DNA of 64,000 bases from Kitasatospora cinereorecta (lineage in GTDB: Bacteria > Actinomycetota > Actinomycetes > Streptomycetales > Streptomycetaceae), in contig NZ_JAMZDX010000001.1 of the NCBI RefSeq assembly GCF_024172095.1, positions 834,001-898,000 of the forward strand. Direction: 5' to 3'. The notes beneath the pieces are model-generated. The model saw only the letters and a list, made by a program, of their open reading frames with translations, had not been told where the DNA came from and made no database searches. A program made the position numbers and the translations under genes. This document shows, piece by piece, positions 42,201 to 51,547 of the stretch. Each line of letters opens with the position of its first letter. Position 1 is the stretch's first letter.

Positions 42201-42305
42201 AACATCCTGGCCAAGTTGGCCGTCGGCGGCCGCGGGGAGGCGGCCGCGCTGGCGCACCGGCTCCGGCTGTTCCCCGAGGAGGAGCCCGCCGCGGCCGGCG
42301 GCTGA
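39228..42305 (+). CDS. Large LuxR-family ATPase transcriptional regulator (LAL type)
   Basis: About 1025-residue regulator of the MalT/LAL class. An N-terminal AAA/STAND NTPase carries Walker A IGGEAGIGKTRLVEEFL and Walker B VVLVVEDLHWSDRSTRELL. A long helical TPR-like region follows. The C-terminal LuxR HTH is LTPRETDVLRLLALGRTNRQ...LYISPKTASVHVSNILAKL. Start is uncertain among ATGs at 39216, 39228 and 39237. A loop with several Cys (YPSCGCPGDAHDPSCSG) near residue 460 is unusual. Signal and target genes are unknown; it is followed by a GGDEF-EAL gene in the same direction. Confidence 0.92.
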   Translation: MEQMWVSPVFVGRRPETEFLTGALARARAGEPQAVLIGGEAGIGKTRLVEEFLRTAEREGAVTAVGGCPEVGAEGLPYGPLATALRRLHRGLGAEFERAAAGMEGYLARLLPEFGEAQAEPNDVFGRARLFDHAARLFERLSAEHTVVLVVEDLHWSDRSTRELLGYLIRTLHSSPVLVVATYRSDDLHRRHPLRPYLAELDRLRSVQRIELERLGRTEVAAQLAGILGAGADRELVDRIDRRAEGNPFFVEELATAQRQGCIVGIPDSLRDILLVRVETLPDDTQRVLRTAAEGGSYVEHDLLAAVLDEREDRPGHPPGDDEVLIEALRTAVGAGILRPDSDGDGYCFHHALVREALSDDLLPGERHRINRRYATVLEAAPDLVRREACAARLANYWYCAHDPERALPAALEAAGQARRRNAFAEQLRMLERVLDLWDQVAEEVRAAPVRPADRAETYPSCGCPGDAHDPSCSGLQLVDVLAEAVVAARNSGDWDRALALVRRALELVDEEQHPMRAAWFRVQLAKTCGYLNRPGGGETAYAYRLVAGLGPSPVQAEVLAMDAAQGMLCNPTPAHMEVAERAARIAREVGAGAVEQHARITLAGLYSDFGDTDGALALLADAIERTRTIGAADVLCRGLNNLGCLLQLTGRSEEAVERCREGLQVARSTGLLGTIGACLIGNLVEALIAVGRHAEAAETLSDWDNGPSRGSFPEYLDRLRGELDLLDGDFEQATAHNERARAADLAQQPQNVLPAASLALRIAARQGRPLAARAELLAVLDLELSAGFEGLMLPLLVHGAAAEADSRGLPAADLGRPVILQRIAATAARLRPELPLHRGWARLLDGELARADGAADPAPHWAAAIDQLRPLGLPEPLALALLRAADGAAAAGRRDEAATLLREAEPLAARYGDRQLRREIAHLAERAGLALDSAPGGLAAEAAEPVPAVEAFGLTPRETDVLRLLALGRTNRQIAEELYISPKTASVHVSNILAKLAVGGRGEAAALAHRLRLFPEEEPAAAGG

Positions 42306-42483
42306 GCCCGCCCGTCCCTCGTCCGAGCGCTGGGCCGATCGGGCGATCCCGGGCCGAATCGGACGTCTCTCATCAGGCTCTCATTACTCTAAGTTGAGGA
42401 TGCGTGTCATTGAGTGACCGAAGTGGTGTAGGGTCCGGATCGGGAACACCGTTACGGCCGCTGGTCGGAGGGGGAGATGGCGA

Positions 42484-45456
42484 TTGAACTCCACCGATTC
42501 GGTGCTGTCGGTCCGGGCCTCCCGTCTCCCCGGCACCGTTCTCGTCGCGCTCTGCCTCGGCTACACGGCCGGCGCCGGAGTCGGCTGGGGAACGCCTGAA
42601 CTGGCCCTGTTCATGGGGGACTTCGGTCTCGCCGGGGCGGCCCTCGCGGCCGCGCTCTCCTGCCTCGCGCACGGCTGCACGGTCGGTGGCCACACCCGAC
42701 CGGCCTGGCTGCTGTTCGGCCTGTCCTCCGCGATGGTCGCGCTCGGCAACGGCACCTGGGGCTGGTACGAGGTGGTGCTCCGCGCCCCGGTGCCGAAGGA
42801 CTCGCTGGCCGACTACGCCTTCCTGCTGTTCGCCCCGCTGGCCATCCTCGGGCTGCTGGTGCTGGCCCAACGGCCGCGGACCCCGGCCGGCTGGCTGTGC
42901 CTCCTGCTGGACGGCTGGCTGGTGGCCGGCTCGCTGTTCACCCTCAGCTGGAGCCTGGCGCTCGGCCGGGTCGCCGCGGGGGAGGGCAACGACCCGCTGA
43001 AGCTCGCCCTCGGCCTGGGCTACCCGGTGCTGGACATCCTGCTGGTCAGCCTGGTGGTCGGGCTGCGCTTCCGCGGCCGGGACGGCAACCGCGCCGCCGT
43101 GCACACCGCGATGGTCGGGCTGGCCGTGACGGTGGTCTGCGACGCCCTGTTCACCTCGCCGGTCTTCCGCAGCAGCTACCACTCCGGCGAGCTGCTGGAC
43201 GCCGGCTGGTTCGCCGGCAGCGTGCTGCTGGCCTGGGCGCCCTGGTCGCACGAGCGCCGCCCCACCCGCGAGCACCACCCCTCCAGCGGCGGCCTGCCGC
43301 GCCGCCGGGTGGCGTCCACCTTCAGCGCCCTCACCCCGTACGTGGCGGCCGCGGTCTGCACCGCCGGGATCCTCTACAACGCGCTGGGCGGCCACGCCGT
43401 CGACCGGGTGGTGCTCGCCGCCGCCTGCACGGTCGGCCTCGCGCTGATCGTCCGGCAGGGCGTGATGCTGCTGGACAACCTCTCGCTGGCGCAGGAACTC
43501 GCCCACAAGGAGGCGCACTTCCGCTCCCTGGTGCAGGGTTCCAGCGACGTCATCATGATCGCCGGCGGGGCCGGGGTGCTGTCCTACGTCAGCCCGGCGG
43601 CGCTGCGGGTCTACAGCCGCGACCCGGAGGAGCTGGTCGGCGGCAACCTGCTCAACCTGGTCCATCCGGAGGACGTCGACCGGGTGCTCTCCGAGGTCCG
43701 CCGGATCCTCGCCCGCTCCCGCGGCCGGCTCGCCGCCGAGCCCTCGGCCCGGGTGGAGTGCCGGATCCGCTCCGGCAACGGCGAGTGGCTGCACGTCGAG
43801 TCGACCGTCAACCGGTACCGGGACGGGCTGATCCTCAACAGCCGGGACGTCTCCGAACGCGTCCGGCTGCAGGCCCAGCTCCAGCACAACGCCTTCCACG
43901 ACCCGCTCACCGACCTGCCCAACCGCGCCCTGTTCGCGCACCGGGTCCGGGCCGCGCTCGGCACCGCCGGACCGGACGGCACCACCGTCGCCGTGCTCTT
44001 CCTCGACCTGGACGGCTTCAAGGCGGTCAACGACACCGCCGGGCACCAGGTCGGCGACGAGCTGCTGATCCAGGCGGCCCGCCGGCTGCAGGGCTCGGTC
44101 CGGGCCGACGACACGGTGGCCCGGTTCGGCGGCGACGAGTTCGCCGTGCTGGTGCGCGGCCGGCTCGGCCGCACCCAGGTCCAGGAGCTGGCCGAACGCG
44201 TCCGCTCGGCGCTCTCCGAGCCGTACTGGATCGGCGACGCCGAGCTCGGGGTGGCCGCCTCGATCGGGATCGCCATCGGCCCGAGCGCGGCCGCCACCGG
44301 CCCCGGGCCCGCCGCGGTCGGTGACTGCACGGGCGGTGACTCCGCCGCCGAGCGTGACCACGGCGCCGGGCGCGACCCCGCAGGCGCCGCCGCCGACGAA
44401 CTGCTGCGCAACGCCGACCTGGCGATGTACCGGGCCAAGTCCGAGGGCAAGGGCCGGGTGGTGCTCTACAGCCCGGCGATGCGCGCCGAGCTGGAGCGCC
44501 GCAGCGAACTGGAGGAACGGCTGCGGGTCGCCGTCCGGGAGGGCGGCTTCACCCTGCTCCACCAGCCCGTGGTGGAGCTCGCCGGCGGCCAGGTGAGCGG
44601 CATCGAGGCGCAGGCCCGCTGGCGCTCCGCCCAGGGCCTGCTGCTCACTCCGGCCGAGTTCCTGCGCACCGCCGAGCAGGGCGACGCGGCCACCCGCTTC
44701 GCCCGCTGGATGCTCCAGGAGGCGGTGGCCGCCGCCGCCCGCCGCCGTAGCGACGGCCTGGGCTCGCCGCCCGTCCCGGTCACCGTCCGGCTCGCCGCCG
44801 ACCGGATCTGTGCCCCCGGCATGTACGAGACGGTGGCCGCCGCCCTGCGCGACAGCGGCCTGCCGCCGGAGCTGCTGGTGATCGAGGTGGCCCGGACCGC
44901 CCAGGACTCCTCGGCCGACGAGCTGGGCCGCCGGCTGACCGCGCTTCGGCGGCTCGGGGTGTCCACCGCGCTGGCCGGCCTCGGCGCCGGCGGCGGCTCG
45001 CTCGGCGCGCTGGCCCGGCTCCCGTTCGACGCGGTCAAGCTGGACCGCGGCCTGGTCCAGGACATCGGCGACTCCACGCTCAGCCGCACCCTGGCCGGCC
45101 ACGCCCTGCGGCTCGGCCGCGACCTCGGCATGATCACCGCCGCCGACGGCGTCGACCACCCGCGCCAGGTCGCCGTGCTCCAGGAGCTCGGCTGCCGGCG
45201 GGCCCAGGGGCTGGCCTTCGCCCAGCCGCTGGACGAGGCCAGACTGCGCCGCGCCCTGGCGCGCCGGGCGTACCCGCTGCCGCGTCCGGTGGGCGCACTG
45301 GCCGCCCGCCGGCCGCACCTCGCGCCGGACCCCCGAACGGGTGCTGTTCCGGCCCGGACGGCCCACCTGCACGGCCCGCTTGACCTGCCGCAACGGCATG
45401 TCGTCGGCGGTCCGGGTGGTGGACCGCATGGTGAGACGCCGGTCCCACCAGCTTGA
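42484..45456 (+). CDS. Membrane PAS-GGDEF protein with degenerate EAL domain
   Basis: 990-residue candidate diguanylate cyclase. About eight to ten N-terminal membrane helices (residues 15-340) are followed by a PAS domain ([14 protein letters not shown]...), a GGDEF domain with intact RFGGDEF (549-553) and an RxxD inhibitory site (RADD), and an EAL-like domain. The EAL domain has lost key residues: EAL reads EAQ near 708, the Asn strand reads VTVRLAADR, the DDFGTG loop reads AGLGAGG and AEGVE reads ADGVD. The TTG start has GGAGGGGGAG eight bases upstream. Position and layout fit, as I recall, CdgC of Streptomyces. A Gly/Ala/Asp insertion splits the GGDEF domain C-terminal part, and the protein ends in a Pro/Gly-rich tail. 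Confidence 0.9.
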   Translation: MNSTDSVLSVRASRLPGTVLVALCLGYTAGAGVGWGTPELALFMGDFGLAGAALAAALSCLAHGCTVGGHTRPAWLLFGLSSAMVALGNGTWGWYEVVLRAPVPKDSLADYAFLLFAPLAILGLLVLAQRPRTPAGWLCLLLDGWLVAGSLFTLSWSLALGRVAAGEGNDPLKLALGLGYPVLDILLVSLVVGLRFRGRDGNRAAVHTAMVGLAVTVVCDALFTSPVFRSSYHSGELLDAGWFAGSVLLAWAPWSHERRPTREHHPSSGGLPRRRVASTFSALTPYVAAAVCTAGILYNALGGHAVDRVVLAAACTVGLALIVRQGVMLLDNLSLAQELAHKEAHFRSLVQGSSDVIMIAGGAGVLSYVSPAALRVYSRDPEELVGGNLLNLVHPEDVDRVLSEVRRILARSRGRLAAEPSARVECRIRSGNGEWLHVESTVNRYRDGLILNSRDVSERVRLQAQLQHNAFHDPLTDLPNRALFAHRVRAALGTAGPDGTTVAVLFLDLDGFKAVNDTAGHQVGDELLIQAARRLQGSVRADDTVARFGGDEFAVLVRGRLGRTQVQELAERVRSALSEPYWIGDAELGVAASIGIAIGPSAAATGPGPAAVGDCTGGDSAAERDHGAGRDPAGAAADELLRNADLAMYRAKSEGKGRVVLYSPAMRAELERRSELEERLRVAVREGGFTLLHQPVVELAGGQVSGIEAQARWRSAQGLLLTPAEFLRTAEQGDAATRFARWMLQEAVAAAARRRSDGLGSPPVPVTVRLAADRICAPGMYETVAAALRDSGLPPELLVIEVARTAQDSSADELGRRLTALRRLGVSTALAGLGAGGGSLGALARLPFDAVKLDRGLVQDIGDSTLSRTLAGHALRLGRDLGMITAADGVDHPRQVAVLQELGCRRAQGLAFAQPLDEARLRRALARRAYPLPRPVGALAARRPHLAPDPRTGAVPARTAHLHGPLDLPQRHVVGGPGGGPHGETPVPPA

Positions 45457-45489
45457 CACCCGCCACTGCGTGGGAGGAAGGTCGGTGCC

Positions 45490-45531
45490 ATGCGCACCCG
45501 AATTCTCGTACTTGGCGGGCGCGTCGGCTGA
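45490..45531 (+). CDS. ilvB leader peptide (Ile-Leu-Val-Leu)
   Basis: A 13-residue peptide [13 protein letters not shown] with GGAGGAAGG eight bases before its ATG. It carries Ile, Leu, Val and Leu codons in a row, the three end products of the pathway. It is followed by a perfect hairpin and a terminator, then ilvB. This is the arrangement of ribosome-mediated attenuation. Confidence 0.85.
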   Translation: MRTRILVLGGRVG

Positions 45532-45547
45532 AGCAGACCGACGCGCC
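45518..45547 (+). promoter_or_regulatory. Pause/1:2 hairpin overlapping the ilvB leader-peptide stop
   Basis: GGCGCGTCGG and CCGACGCGCC form a perfect 10-bp stem beginning just after the Ile-Leu-Val-Leu codons and spanning the leader stop codon. A ribosome stalled on those codons would block its left arm. Confidence 0.75.
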
Positions 45548-45548
45548 A

Positions 45549-45581
45549 CCCCTCGCATGCCCTTGGCACGAGGGGTTTTTT
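45549..45581 (+). terminator. ilvB attenuator terminator
   Basis: CCCCTCG pairs with CGAGGGG, with an inner TGCC/GGCA extension, followed by six T. It lies between the leader peptide and ilvB. Confidence 0.85.
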
Positions 45582-45718
45582 GTTGCACGAAACCTGCTTC
45601 GCCCCCGCAAGACCACTGGCCCCAATCACCACGAATCGGGACGATTGAGGCAGAGCCGGAGATCGGCCCCGGAACCCTCCTCCGCCCGGGCCGGCAGAAC
45701 CCGAGAAGAGACAGGCAG

Positions 45719-47569
45719 ATGACTGAGCACGCCGCAACCCCCCGCCGCGGGGACCACCCGGCCGCGCACGCTCCGGGTCCCCAGACCATCGAGACCATGA
45801 CCGGCGCGCAGTCGCTCATCCGCTCGCTCGAAGCCGTGGGCGCGGACACCGTCTTCGGCATTCCCGGTGGCGCGATCCTCCCGGCCTACGACCCGCTGAT
45901 GGACTCCCAGAAGGTCCGCCACATCCTGGTCCGCCACGAGCAGGGGGCCGGCCACGCCGCCACCGGCTACGCGCAGGCCACCGGCCGGGTCGGCGTCTGC
46001 ATGGCCACCTCCGGCCCCGGCGCCACCAACCTGGTCACCCCGATCGCCGACGCCTACATGGACTCCGTCCCGATGGTGGCGATCACCGGCCAGGTCTCCT
46101 CCAAGGCGATCGGCACCGACGCCTTCCAGGAGGCGGACATCTGCGGCATCACCATGCCGATCACCAAGCACAACTTCCTGGTCACCGACCCGGCCGAGAT
46201 CCCCCGGGTGATCGCCGAGGCGTTCCACATCGCCGCCACCGGCCGACCCGGCCCGGTCCTGGTCGACGTCGCCAAGGACGCGCTGCAGGCCACCACCACC
46301 TTCCGCTGGCCGGTGGAGACCTCGCTGCCCGGCTACCGCCCGGTCACCAAGCCGCACGCCAAGCAGATCCGCGAGGCCGCCAAGCTGCTGGTGAACGCCA
46401 AGCGCCCGGTGCTGTACGTCGGCGGCGGCGTGCTCAAGGCCCAGGCCAGCGCCGAGCTGCGGATCCTGGCCGAGCTGACCGGCGCCCCCGTGGTCACCAC
46501 CCTGATGGCGATCGGCGTCTTCCCCGACAGCCACCCGCAGCACCTGGGCATGCCCGGCATGCACGGCTCCGTCCCGGCGGTCACCGCGCTGCAGAAGGCC
46601 GACCTGCTGTTCACCCTGGGCGCCCGCTTCGACGACCGGGTCACCGGCAAGCTGGACTCCTTCGCTCCCGGCGCCAAGGTCGTCCACGCCGACATCGACC
46701 CGGCCGAGATCGGCAAGAACCGCCCGGCCGACGTGCCGATCGTCGGTGACGCCCGCGAGGTCATCGCCGACCTGATCGTCGCCGTCCAGGCCGAGTACGA
46801 CGCCGGCCACAAGGGCGACTACAGCGAGTGGTGGACCCGGCTGAACGAGTGGAAGAACACCTACCCCCTGGGCTACGAGGCCGCCCCGGCCGGCGAGCTC
46901 TCCCCGCAGCAGGTGATCGAGCGGATCGGCCAGCTGGTCGGCCCGGACGCCATCTACGCCGCGGGCGTCGGCCAGCACCAGATGTGGGCCAGCCAGTTCA
47001 TCCAGTTCGAGAAGCCCGCGACCTGGCTGAACTCGGGCGGCGCCGGAACCATGGGCTACGCCGTGCCGGCCGCGATGGGCGCCAAGGCGGGCATGCCGGA
47101 CGCCCAGGTCTGGGCGATCGACGGCGACGGCTGCTTCCAGATGACCAACCAGGAGCTGGTCACCTGCGCGCTGAACAACATCCCGATCAAGGTCGCGATC
47201 ATCAACAACGGTTCGCTGGGCATGGTCCGCCAGTGGCAGACCCTGTTCTACAACCAGCGCTACTCCAACACGGTGCTGCACTCCGGCCCCGGCCACGACG
47301 GCATCGAGCCGCCGGCCCAGGGCACCCGGATCCCCGACTTCGTGATGCTCTCCGAGGCGATGGGCTGCGTCGGCCTGCGCTGCGAGCGCCCGGAGGACCT
47401 GGACGCGGTGATCAAGCAGGCGATGGAGATCAACGACCGTCCGGTGGTCATCGACTTCATCGTCCACCAGGACGCCATGGTCTGGCCCATGGTCGCGGCC
47501 GGCACCAGCAACGACGAGATCCTGTTCGCCCGGGGCGTCCGCCCCGACTTCGGCGACGACCTCGACTAG
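45719..47569 (+). CDS. ilvB: Acetolactate synthase, large (catalytic) subunit
   Basis: 616-residue ThDP enzyme that makes acetolactate and acetohydroxybutyrate, the first common step of Val, Leu and Ile synthesis. Motifs: [15 protein letters not shown], the ThDP Glu in [33 protein letters not shown] and the Mg/ThDP-binding [16 protein letters not shown]. The N-terminal 25 residues are a variable actinobacterial extension. The ATG follows a purine-rich stretch without a strong Shine-Dalgarno. First gene of ilvBNC, under the attenuator. Confidence 0.97.
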   Translation: MTEHAATPRRGDHPAAHAPGPQTIETMTGAQSLIRSLEAVGADTVFGIPGGAILPAYDPLMDSQKVRHILVRHEQGAGHAATGYAQATGRVGVCMATSGPGATNLVTPIADAYMDSVPMVAITGQVSSKAIGTDAFQEADICGITMPITKHNFLVTDPAEIPRVIAEAFHIAATGRPGPVLVDVAKDALQATTTFRWPVETSLPGYRPVTKPHAKQIREAAKLLVNAKRPVLYVGGGVLKAQASAELRILAELTGAPVVTTLMAIGVFPDSHPQHLGMPGMHGSVPAVTALQKADLLFTLGARFDDRVTGKLDSFAPGAKVVHADIDPAEIGKNRPADVPIVGDAREVIADLIVAVQAEYDAGHKGDYSEWWTRLNEWKNTYPLGYEAAPAGELSPQQVIERIGQLVGPDAIYAAGVGQHQMWASQFIQFEKPATWLNSGGAGTMGYAVPAAMGAKAGMPDAQVWAIDGDGCFQMTNQELVTCALNNIPIKVAIINNGSLGMVRQWQTLFYNQRYSNTVLHSGPGHDGIEPPAQGTRIPDFVMLSEAMGCVGLRCERPEDLDAVIKQAMEINDRPVVIDFIVHQDAMVWPMVAAGTSNDEILFARGVRPDFGDDLD

Positions 47570-47597
47570 TAGCTCCGACGACCCGATAGAGAGTCCC

Positions 47598-49239
<1,642 letters not shown>

Positions 49240-49274
49240 CCCCCACGAGGGGGCGCAACTCCCTTGTACACCGA

Positions 49275-49315
49275 GGCTGCTCCCGTCCGGGTGATTTCGC
49301 CGGACGGGAGCAGCC
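49275..49315 (+). terminator. Terminator after ilvC
   Basis: A perfect 16-bp stem with a 9-base loop, arms starting GGCTGCTCCC and ending GGGAGCAGCC, 36 bases after the stop. It separates ilvBNC from serA. Confidence 0.88.
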
Positions 49316-49458
49316 CCGCATCCGGACCGCCGATAGACTCCCGAGTGCGCGTCAGGCCCACAGCGTCGTGCGTCTAGCTACGCGACATGCCACCTTCCCC
49401 CGGAGAGTCACGCCACCTTCGTGCCGGGGTGAACCGGACAGTTAAGGACAACACTGTC

Positions 49459-51039
49459 GTGAGCAAATCCGTAGTTCTCATCGCCGAAGAGCTGTCGCCC
49501 GCCACCGTCGACGCCCTCGGTCCCGACTTCGAGATCCGCCACTGCAACGGTGCGGACCGTACCGAGCTGCTGACCGCCATCGCGGATGTCGACGCCATCC
49601 TGATCCGCTCCGCCACCAAGGTGGACGCGGAGGCACTGGCCGCCGCCAAGCGCCTGAAGGTCGTCGCCCGCGCCGGCGTGGGCCTGGACAACGTGGACGT
49701 CGCCGCCTCCACCAAGGCCGGCGTGATGGTCGTCAACGCCCCGACCTCCAACATCGTGACCGCCGCCGAGCTGGCCTGCGGCCTGCTGATCTCGGTCGCC
49801 CGCAACATCGCGCCCGCCAACGCCGCGCTCAAGCAGGGCGAGTGGAAGCGCAACAAGTACACCGGCGTCGAGCTGAGCGAGAAGGTCCTCGGCGTGGTCG
49901 GCCTCGGCCGGATCGGCGTGCTGGTCGCGCAGCGGATGTCCGCGTTCGGCATGAAGATCGTCGCCTACGACCCCTACATCCAGGCCGCCCGCGCGGCCCA
50001 GATGGGCGTCAAGCTGCTCTCCCTGGAGGAGCTGCTGGAGGTCTCGGACTTCATCACCGTCCACCTCCCCAAGACCCCGGAGACCATCGGCCTGATCGGC
50101 GAGGAGGCGCTGCACAAGGTCAAGCCGAGCGTGCGCATCGTCAACGCAGCCCGCGGCGGCATCGTCGACGAGGCCGCCCTCGCCTCCGCGCTGCGCGACG
50201 GCCGGGTGGCCGGCGCCGGTCTGGACGTGTACGCCAAGGAGCCGTGCACCGACTCCCCGCTGTTCGCCTTCGACAACGTGGTGGCCACCCCGCACCTGGG
50301 CGCCTCCACCGACGAGGCGCAGGAGAAGGCCGGCATCGCGGTCGCCAGGTCGGTCCGCCTCGCGCTGGCCGGCGAGCTGGTGCCGGACGCGGTCAACGTC
50401 CAGGGCGGCGTGATCGCCGAGGACGTGCGCCCGGGCCTGCCGCTGGCCGAGAAGCTCGGCCGGATCTTCACCGCGCTGGCCGGCGAGGTGGCCGTCCGGC
50501 TCGATGTCGAGGTCCGCGGCGAGATCACCCAGCACGACGTCAAGGTGCTCGAACTCTCCGCGCTGAAGGGCGTGTTCGAGGACGTGGTGGCGGAGACGGT
50601 GTCCTACGTCAACGCTCCGCTGTTCGCCCAGGAGCGCGGCGTGGAGGTGCGGCTGACCACCTCCAGCGAGTCGCCCGAGCACCGCAACGTGATCACCGTC
50701 CGCGGCACCCTGTCCGGCGGCGGCGAGGTGTCCATCTCGGGCACCCTGTCCGGCCCGAAGCAGGTCCAGAAGATCGTCGGCGTGGACGGCTTCGACGTGG
50801 ACGTGGCGCTCACCGACCACATGGCCTTCTTCCAGTACGAGGACCGCCCGGGCGTGGTCGGCACCCTCGGCCGGATCCTCGGCGACGCCGGCATCAACAT
50901 CGCCGGCATGCAGGTGGCCCGCGACGGCTCCGGCGCGCTCGCCTCGATCACCGTGGACAGCGAGGTCTCCCAGGAGGTCCTGTCCGAGATCGCCGGTGCG
51001 ATCGGCGCCCGGTTCGCCCGCGCGGTGAACCTCGGCTGA
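49459..51039 (+). CDS. serA: D-3-phosphoglycerate dehydrogenase
   Basis: First enzyme of serine synthesis, oxidising 3-phosphoglycerate with NAD+. 526 residues, the long type with an intervening ASB domain and a C-terminal ACT domain (MAFFQYEDRPGVVGTLGRILGDAGINIAGM) for serine feedback. The NAD motif is VLGVVGLGRIGVLVAQR; the active-site His is in TPHLGAST. The GTG has AAGGA ten bases upstream; the frame is open further upstream without a better start. It lies 219 bases after ilvC with a terminator between. Confidence 0.97.
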   Translation: MSKSVVLIAEELSPATVDALGPDFEIRHCNGADRTELLTAIADVDAILIRSATKVDAEALAAAKRLKVVARAGVGLDNVDVAASTKAGVMVVNAPTSNIVTAAELACGLLISVARNIAPANAALKQGEWKRNKYTGVELSEKVLGVVGLGRIGVLVAQRMSAFGMKIVAYDPYIQAARAAQMGVKLLSLEELLEVSDFITVHLPKTPETIGLIGEEALHKVKPSVRIVNAARGGIVDEAALASALRDGRVAGAGLDVYAKEPCTDSPLFAFDNVVATPHLGASTDEAQEKAGIAVARSVRLALAGELVPDAVNVQGGVIAEDVRPGLPLAEKLGRIFTALAGEVAVRLDVEVRGEITQHDVKVLELSALKGVFEDVVAETVSYVNAPLFAQERGVEVRLTTSSESPEHRNVITVRGTLSGGGEVSISGTLSGPKQVQKIVGVDGFDVDVALTDHMAFFQYEDRPGVVGTLGRILGDAGINIAGMQVARDGSGALASITVDSEVSQEVLSEIAGAIGARFARAVNLG

Positions 51040-51058
51040 CGTCCGTTCAGACCGTGTG

Positions 51059-51089
51059 ACGGCCCTCTCACCTGCGGTGGGAGGGCCGT
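51059..51089 (+). terminator. Terminator after serA
   Basis: ACGGCCCTCTCACC pairs with GGTGGGAGGGCCGT around TGC with one mismatch, 20 bases after the stop. Confidence 0.85.
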
Positions 51090-51124
51090 TCGCGTGCACA
51101 GGGGTGAAGCTCGTCTCAGATAGT

Positions 51125-51143
51125 AGGAAATCCAAGTATTCCT
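51125..51143. promoter_or_regulatory. Candidate operator-like inverted repeat in the serA / small-gene gap
   Basis: AGGAA and TTCCT arms are separated by nine bases (ATCCAAGTA). The surrounding DNA is AT-richer than anything nearby (TCAGATAGTAGGAAATCC), which suggests a promoter or operator for the 50-residue gene. Confidence 0.3.
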
Positions 51144-51318
51144 GGAGACAGCGCCGACTCCGCGTCGTACCGTGGAGGAGTCATACGGTGTGCCACCCCT
51201 GCAAGCCAGGGCGTGTGGCCCGTGTGTCCGTACGCTCCTTCGCAGGCGATCCCTGCTCCGCGTACCCCTCTCCCCACCCTCGCGCGCCGTCCGGCGCAGT
51301 TGCACCAAGGAGTCCGGT

Positions 51319-51471
51319 ATGCCCCCCGTCGCAGACCGCCACACCGTCCCCGCCGCCACCACCGACCGCGCCCCGCGCCGCCGTCGCCGCGCCGAGCCCA
51401 ACCCCCGCGCCGCGGCCGCGCTGCAGCGCGCGCTGGACCGCCGCGACAACGGCGGCGAGACCGGCCACTGA
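51319..51471 (+). CDS. Small basic protein of unknown function (50 aa)
   Basis: Begins MPPVADRHTVPAATTDRAPR, has an Arg cluster (PRRRRRAEPNPR) and ends LQRALDRRDNGGETGH. AAGGAG lies at ideal spacing before the ATG, and almost every third base is G or C, supporting this frame over two overlapping ones. No domain is recognised. A transcriptional, nucleic-acid-binding or disordered role is only a guess from charge. Confidence 0.7.
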   Translation: MPPVADRHTVPAATTDRAPRRRRRAEPNPRAAAALQRALDRRDNGGETGH

Positions 51472-51547
51472 GCCGAACGGCTGACGCGTCGTCACCTGCG
51501 GGTGACATCGCTCGCACGGAGCAGCGCGCGCTCCCTAGGTTGGGGGC

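Noticed and set aside
42477..42483. ATG with excellent ribosome site, reading MAIELHRF
   Set aside because: This frame loses the membrane and GGDEF domains; the TTG at 42484, served by the same ribosome site, is in the correct frame.
51188..51484. 98-codon Pro/Ala-rich frame beginning VCHPCKPGRV
   Set aside because: From 51319 on, third-position bias favours the overlapping 50-residue frame; only its first part is kept as a possible leader.
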